A stretch of DNA of 64,000 nt, from NCBI RefSeq assembly GCF_031582905.1, contig NZ_CP133990.1, positions 682,001 through 746,000 on the forward strand, written 5' to 3'. The DNA is from Pengzhenrongella sp031582905 (GTDB taxonomy: Bacteria; Actinomycetota; Actinomycetes; Actinomycetales; Cellulomonadaceae). A program made the position numbers and the translations under genes. Positions 60,094-64,000 of this stretch are shown in pieces; position 1 is the stretch's first letter; the number at the start of each line of letters is the position of its first letter. Under the pieces are notes generated by a model, which worked only from the letters and a program-made list of their open reading frames with translations, was not told where the DNA came from and did not search any database.

Positions 60094-61190
60094 TCAGCGG
60101 GGACCGGCACGGCGGCGAGCACGGTGTCGAGCACGCTCTCCGTCGTGACGCCCTCGAGCTCGGCCTCGGCGCGCAGCTGGACGCGGTGCCGCAGCGTCGG
60201 GTGCGCCAGCGCCTTGATGTCGTCCGGGGTGACGTACCCGCGTCCGGACAGCCACGCCCAGGCGCGGGCCGTCGCGAGCAGCGCGGTGGCACCGCGCGGG
60301 GACACCCCGAGCGACAGCGACGGGGACTGACGGGTCGCCCGGCACACGTCGACGGCGTACCCCAGGACCTCGCGCGCGATCTGCACCCGGGCGACCTCCG
60401 CACGGGCCGCCGCGAGCACGTCGGCGCCCGCGACCGGCCGGACGCCCGCGGCGTGCAGGTCACGCGGGTCGAACCCGGCGGCGTGGCGCGCGAGGACCTC
60501 GACCTCCTGCTCGCGCTCGGGCAGCGGGAGCACGAGCTTGAGCAGGAAGCGGTCGAGCTGTGCCTCGGGCAGCGCGTAGGTGCCCTCGTACTCGACCGGG
60601 TTCTGGGTGGCGATGACGAGGAACGGGTCCGGCAGCGGCCGCGGGATGCCGTCCACGCTGACCTGCCGCTCCTCCATCGCCTCGAGCAGGGACGCCTGGG
60701 TCTTGGGGGGCGTGCGGTTGATCTCGTCCGCGAGGAGCAGGTTGGTGAACACCGGGCCCTCGCGGAAGGAGAACTCGGCGGTCCGGGCGTCGTACACCAG
60801 CGACCCGGTGACGTCACCGGGCATGAGGTCCGGCGTGAACTGCACGCGCTTGGTGTCCAGGTCCAGCGCCGCGGACAGCGTGCGCACCAGCAGGGTCTTG
60901 GCCACCCCGGGCACGCCCTCGAGCAGCACGTGACCGCGGCACAGCAGCGCGATCACGAGCCCGGTGACGGCGGCGTCCTGCCCGACGACGGCCTTGGCCA
61001 CCTCGGCGCGGACGAGCCCGAGCCGGTCGCGCAGCTCGGCGGACGGCGACGGGGCGGTCGCCGCGACGGCGGCGACCGCGGCCGACGGGGCCGTGGGCTC
61101 CGCGGTGGCGCCGGCCGGCGACGGCGGGGCGGGATCCCGCGGGGCGGGGGCGGGGGCGGGGGCGGCGCCGGTGGGGTGTGCCTCGGTCAC
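60094..61190 (-). CDS. MoxR family AAA+ ATPase, frameshift at the stop
   Basis: Restored product about 365 residues. Ala/Pro-rich N-terminus (1-50), then AAA+ core: Walker A LLEGVPGVAKTLLVRTL, FTPDLMPGDVTGS, Walker B LLLADEINRTPPKTQ, sensor 1 VIATQNPVEYEGTY and PEAQLDRFLLKL, C-terminal SPRGATALLATARAWAWLSG lid. Without correction the frame reads straight into DUF58; one more C in 60099-60102 gives VPVPR-stop at 60094. GTG 61190 overlaps the DUF4350 stop (GTGA). Chaperone-like partner of DUF58. Confidence 0.92.
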
Positions 61191-62455
61191 GGTCGGTGAA
61201 CCTCGCTCTCCAGGTCGTCGAGCATGCGTGCGAGCCGGGTCAGGCCGGCGTCGTCGGTCGGGGGCGGTCCGTACAGCAGCCCGGCGACCTCGTCGGAGGG
61301 CCGGCCGGTCGCCCGGGCCAGCGCGTCGATGACCGCCGGTGCGCCGGCCGAGCGCGGCAGCCCGAGGCGGGCGGCGGCGCGGCTCGCGGTGCCGGCGCGC
61401 AGGGCGGCGGACGCGTGACCGAAGGCGCGGGCCCGACGGTACAGGCGCCCCCGGCCACGGGTGGTCTCCGCCGCGCGCACCGTGACCGGCAGCGGCTCGG
61501 TGACCAGTCGGCCCAGGCGGCGTCCGCGCCAGACGGCGGCGACCAGCGCGACGAGCAGCGCCTGGAGCGCGAGGACGGCCGCCCACGGGGGGACGAGGTC
61601 CGACAGGGCCGGCGCGGCGGGGCCGGTGAGCTCGCCGAAGTCGTCGAACGAGGGCACGTACCAGACCAGCCGGTCGTCGCGCCCCAGCAGGCGCAGGGTG
61701 AGGGCGGCGTTGCCGTCCTCGGCGAGGCGGTCGTTGGTGAGCAGGGACGAGTCGGCGAGTGCGGTGACGCGGCGGTCGCCGTCGTCGACGACGAGGAGCG
61801 CACCCTCGTCCGGCTGGTCGGCGGGGTAGCAGACGGTGGCGGCGTCGGTCAGCGCCCGGTAGCCGCCGCCACCGACCGATACCGCCCCGGCGGCCTGGGC
61901 GTCCGGGTCCTCGCACGACGCGTCCCGCAGGCCGGGCTCGGCCGCCTGGGCGACCACCTCGGCGGCCTCGGTCGCGGCGAACAGCATGGACGGGTCCGGC
62001 TGCAGCAGGACGAGGTCGTTGGGCACCGCGGCGAGCGCCTCGACCTGGTCGAACGTGAGCAGGGCCGAGCCGGTGACCAGGAGCGTGCCACCGCGTCCGG
62101 CGGCCGCGAGGGCGTCGGCGCTGCGGCGGACGTACTCGATCTCGACGCCCTCGCGCTCGAGGACCTGCGCGAGCGCCCGGGCCCCGGTCGGCTGGGGGTT
62201 GTCGGGTGCGAGCGCGGTCGTCGAGCGCGGCGGCTCGGGCAGCGCGGCGGCCAGGCCGACGAGGATGACGAGCAGCAGGACACCGAGCGGCCACCGCCAC
62301 CGGGTCCAGCGGCGGCGGGCACGCTGGCCGGTGGTGGTGCCGTCGCCGACGACGGGTGCACCGCGTCCATCACCGCCGGATGGCGCGCCGCCGGGTGACG
62401 CGCCGCCCGGCCCGGCCGTCGACGCGCCCGGTCGCAGGCCGGCCGCGGCGCTCAC
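61187..62455 (-). CDS. DUF4350 domain membrane protein
   Basis: 422 residues. Disordered Gly/Pro N-terminus (1-45), helix WPLGVLLLVILVGLAAAL, the DUF4350 domain (ALAPDNPQPTGARALAQVLE ... LLVTGSALLTFDQVEAL ... VVDDGDRRVTALADSSLLTN), then helix AVLALQALLVALVAAVW and a basic C-terminal domain with ARAFGHASAAL and GRPSDEVAGLLYG. Resembles Gldg/ABC-associated extracytoplasmic domains. Between DUF4129 and MoxR with 4-bp overlaps at both ends, so one operon. Confidence 0.88.
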   Translation of the reverse strand: MSAAAGLRPGASTAGPGGASPGGAPSGGDGRGAPVVGDGTTTGQRARRRWTRWRWPLGVLLLVILVGLAAALPEPPRSTTALAPDNPQPTGARALAQVLEREGVEIEYVRRSADALAAAGRGGTLLVTGSALLTFDQVEALAAVPNDLVLLQPDPSMLFAATEAAEVVAQAAEPGLRDASCEDPDAQAAGAVSVGGGGYRALTDAATVCYPADQPDEGALLVVDDGDRRVTALADSSLLTNDRLAEDGNAALTLRLLGRDDRLVWYVPSFDDFGELTGPAAPALSDLVPPWAAVLALQALLVALVAAVWRGRRLGRLVTEPLPVTVRAAETTRGRGRLYRRARAFGHASAALRAGTASRAAARLGLPRSAGAPAVIDALARATGRPSDEVAGLLYGPPPTDDAGLTRLARMLDDLESEVHRP

Positions 62456-63093
62456 GACCCGCTCCCGACGCTCGCCGCGCGGTCCGTGCCGGGGCGGGTG
62501 GCCGCGATCTCGCTGTCCAGTCCTCGCAGCCACGCGTCCACCGCCGCGTCCACGGTGACGTGGCCGTAGCAGACGTCGTCGAAGACCCGGGCCGCACGGG
62601 CCAGCTCACCGGTGCGCGCGGGCAGCCGGGCACCGGCTGCGTCGGCGGCCTCGTGCGCGGTGCGGCCGGGGCGCTCGTCGAGCAGGGCGCGCTCCTCGAG
62701 CGCGCGCACGATCGCCCGGAAGCGGTCGAGCACCGCCGCGGACCAGTCGCCGCGCGCGGCGGCGGCGTCGGCGGCGGCCCGCAGGTCGTCCGCGCTGCGC
62801 GTGTCGTCACCGAGCACGACGACGGACTGCCGGGTGCGCCGGGAGGCGCGGACCGGACCGGCGACCCACAGCGCGACCGCGACGGCGAGCCCGAGCACGA
62901 CCACGACGACCGACCCCACCAGGGCCGGGGACAGCCCGAAGCCGGGCACCGCGCCGTCGAACAGCGAGAAGAACCACTCGAGGAACCGGTCGAGCAGGCT
63001 CGGCCCCTCGTGGTAGATCGGGTCGGCCAGCTCCTCGGTCGCCCACCGCCGCGCGGTCTCGGCGTCCGGGACGACGGGCACGTCGGTCCGCAT
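62452..63093 (-). CDS. DUF4129 domain membrane protein
   Basis: 213 residues. LADPIYHEGPSLLDRFLEWF, a single helix (VGSVVVVVLGLAVAVALWVAG) and a cytoplasmic helical DUF4129 domain ending with GRTAHEAADAAG, VFDDVCYGHVTVDAAVDAWL. The family accompanies MoxR/DUF58 systems and is often fused to transglutaminases in other bacteria. GTGA overlap with DUF4350; 9 bp after the upstream gene. Confidence 0.88.
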   Translation of the reverse strand: MRTDVPVVPDAETARRWATEELADPIYHEGPSLLDRFLEWFFSLFDGAVPGFGLSPALVGSVVVVVLGLAVAVALWVAGPVRASRRTRQSVVVLGDDTRSADDLRAAADAAAARGDWSAAVLDRFRAIVRALEERALLDERPGRTAHEAADAAGARLPARTGELARAARVFDDVCYGHVTVDAAVDAWLRGLDSEIAATRPGTDRAASVGSGS

Positions 63094-63102
63094 GCGCCGG
63101 AC

Positions 63103-64000
63103 CTACGCCTCGCCCGCCGCGCGGGCGAGCTCGACGTCGAGCCCCTCCTTGCGCATCCGGACGTCGACGTAGAGCAGCGCGAGCACCGCGGCCATGAACG
63201 ACGTCGTCAGGGTGTACGCGATGATGTTCGCGATCGACGTGACGGCGATGCCCCCGAAGGACGTGAGCAGCGGGTCGTCGAGCACGAAGCCCGCGACGGT
63301 CGCGGCGGGCGTCACGATGATCGAGGTGACGACGGTGACCATGATCGTCGTCAGCAGGTAGATGCCGAGCAGCCGCCAGAACGTGCCACGCGTCAGCCGC
63401 CAGCCGCGGCGGATCGCCGTCCACACCGCGGTGCCCTCGAGCACGAGCGACGCCGGGATCAGCAGGATCCGGACCGCGAACCACGCGGTGGCGGCCAGCA
63501 GTGCGAGCCCGCCGAGGAGGGCGACCGCGGCCATCGCTCCCCACGACTCGGTCGAGGCGAGCAGCGCCAGGAGCGCGCCCCACCCCGCCCACGCGGCGAT
63601 CACGAGCAGCGTGGTGACGAACGAGAACACGACCAGCAGCAGGACCCGCCGCCACGCCTGCGACCACACCTCGCCGACCGAGATCTTCTGCCCGATGACC
63701 GACCGGCTCACGGACACGATGAGCAGGCCGGTCAGGACGGTCACCGAGATCGACACCAGGGGCGTCGTCGCCGCGGCGGCCAGCGTGGGCGCGAACGTCT
63801 CGGCCAGGCCGAACTCACCGGTCGGGTCGACCGTCGATGCGAACCGGGACAGCTCGCCGACGAGCAGGCCCGTCACGTACCACTGGAGGACCGCCTGGAT
63901 CGCGACCGTGATCGCGACCACGACGGCGCTGAGCCCGAACATCACGCGCGGGTTGGCCCGGATCGCCCGGAAGGCGCCGTCGAGGATCTCGCCGAGGCCC
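63103..64000 (-). CDS. Glycerophosphoryl diester phosphodiesterase membrane-domain protein (5' partial)
   Basis: The frame is still open at the window edge; 298 residues are visible. GLGEILDGAFRAIRANPRVM, the family N-terminal motif, lies at the edge, so little is missing. Six or more helices follow, with RRGWRLTRGTFWRLLGIYLL and a TPAATVAGFVLDDPLL loop; the C-terminus is basic. Only the membrane region, no phosphodiesterase active site. In other actinobacteria this gene lies between mtrA/mtrB and DUF4129, so mtrAB probably follows outside the window. Confidence 0.85.
   Translation of the reverse strand, partial: GLGEILDGAFRAIRANPRVMFGLSAVVVAITVAIQAVLQWYVTGLLVGELSRFASTVDPTGEFGLAETFAPTLAAAATTPLVSISVTVLTGLLIVSVSRSVIGQKISVGEVWSQAWRRVLLLVVFSFVTTLLVIAAWAGWGALLALLASTESWGAMAAVALLGGLALLAATAWFAVRILLIPASLVLEGTAVWTAIRRGWRLTRGTFWRLLGIYLLTTIMVTVVTSIIVTPAATVAGFVLDDPLLTSFGGIAVTSIANIIAYTLTTSFMAAVLALLYVDVRMRKEGLDVELARAAGEA

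Noticed and set aside
58779..61190. A MoxR-DUF58 fusion protein in one continuous frame.
   Set aside because: One missing base in 60099-60102 removes the MoxR stop; restoring it gives the usual VPVPR end and a 22-bp gap to a normal DUF58 start.

Overview
The window is a piece of the chromosome of a very GC-rich Gram-positive actinobacterium. A WhiB regulator, DUF3499, DUF5719, TIGR03089, IniB/IniA/IniC-type proteins and many leaderless starts (TANNNT, 6-7 nt, then ATG/GTG) all point that way. A Cellulomonas-like member of the Micrococcales is my best guess; there is no rRNA or other direct taxonomic marker. No tRNA, rRNA, CRISPR, transposase or phage gene was seen.

Layout. (1) 1-17.5 kb: cell-surface polysaccharide/glycoconjugate locus, with six glycosyltransferases, a secreted metzincin with DUF4214 repeats, an LPG-synthase-type membrane protein, a DUF2142 membrane protein, GtrA, DUF2304, rmlC, rmlD, rmlA, manA and a zinc-ribbon methyltransferase. 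rmlB is not in the window. (2) 17.5-29.3 kb: conserved actinobacterial core block: TIGR03089 protein, whiB2-type regulator, giant GT2 membrane protein, DUF5719, GT2, metallopeptidase-fold protein, DUF3499, manB, Trm112-like protein and DUF808. (3) 29.4-44.0 kb: ABC-F ATPase, then the most striking locus. A minus-strand operon glmS-galE-pelF-like-membrane protein-GH135 (Sph3-like)-GH114 (Ega3-like), in which the last five genes are joined by 4-bp ATGA overlaps, faces a divergent secreted giant with an Agd3/CE18-type deacetylase domain. Together these encode precursor supply, polymerisation, probable export, deacetylation and two hydrolases for a predicted alpha-1,4-GalNAc/GalN polymer. It is a bacterial counterpart of the fungal galactosaminogalactan cluster, built around a Pel-type glycosyltransferase. 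(4) 44.3-47.8 kb: core genes ahcY, RDD and SpoIIM-like. (5) 47.8-58.7 kb: a second accessory block: LuxR/AAA regulator and Hsp70-like ATPase, divergent from an IniB-like protein with a long Ser-Asp-Asn repeat and two IniA/IniC-type dynamin-like GTPases, then a membrane protein and a repeat-containing lipoprotein. (6) 58.8-64.0 kb: core minus-strand operon GPDPase-membrane-domain protein (partial)-DUF4129-DUF4350-MoxR-DUF58.

Reading note. About 32 single-base indels, nearly all one missing base in a G or C run, break otherwise conserved genes, including the housekeeping gene ahcY. They look like sequencing/assembly errors. Gene limits below span the breaks, and every restored reading frame has a length divisible by three.
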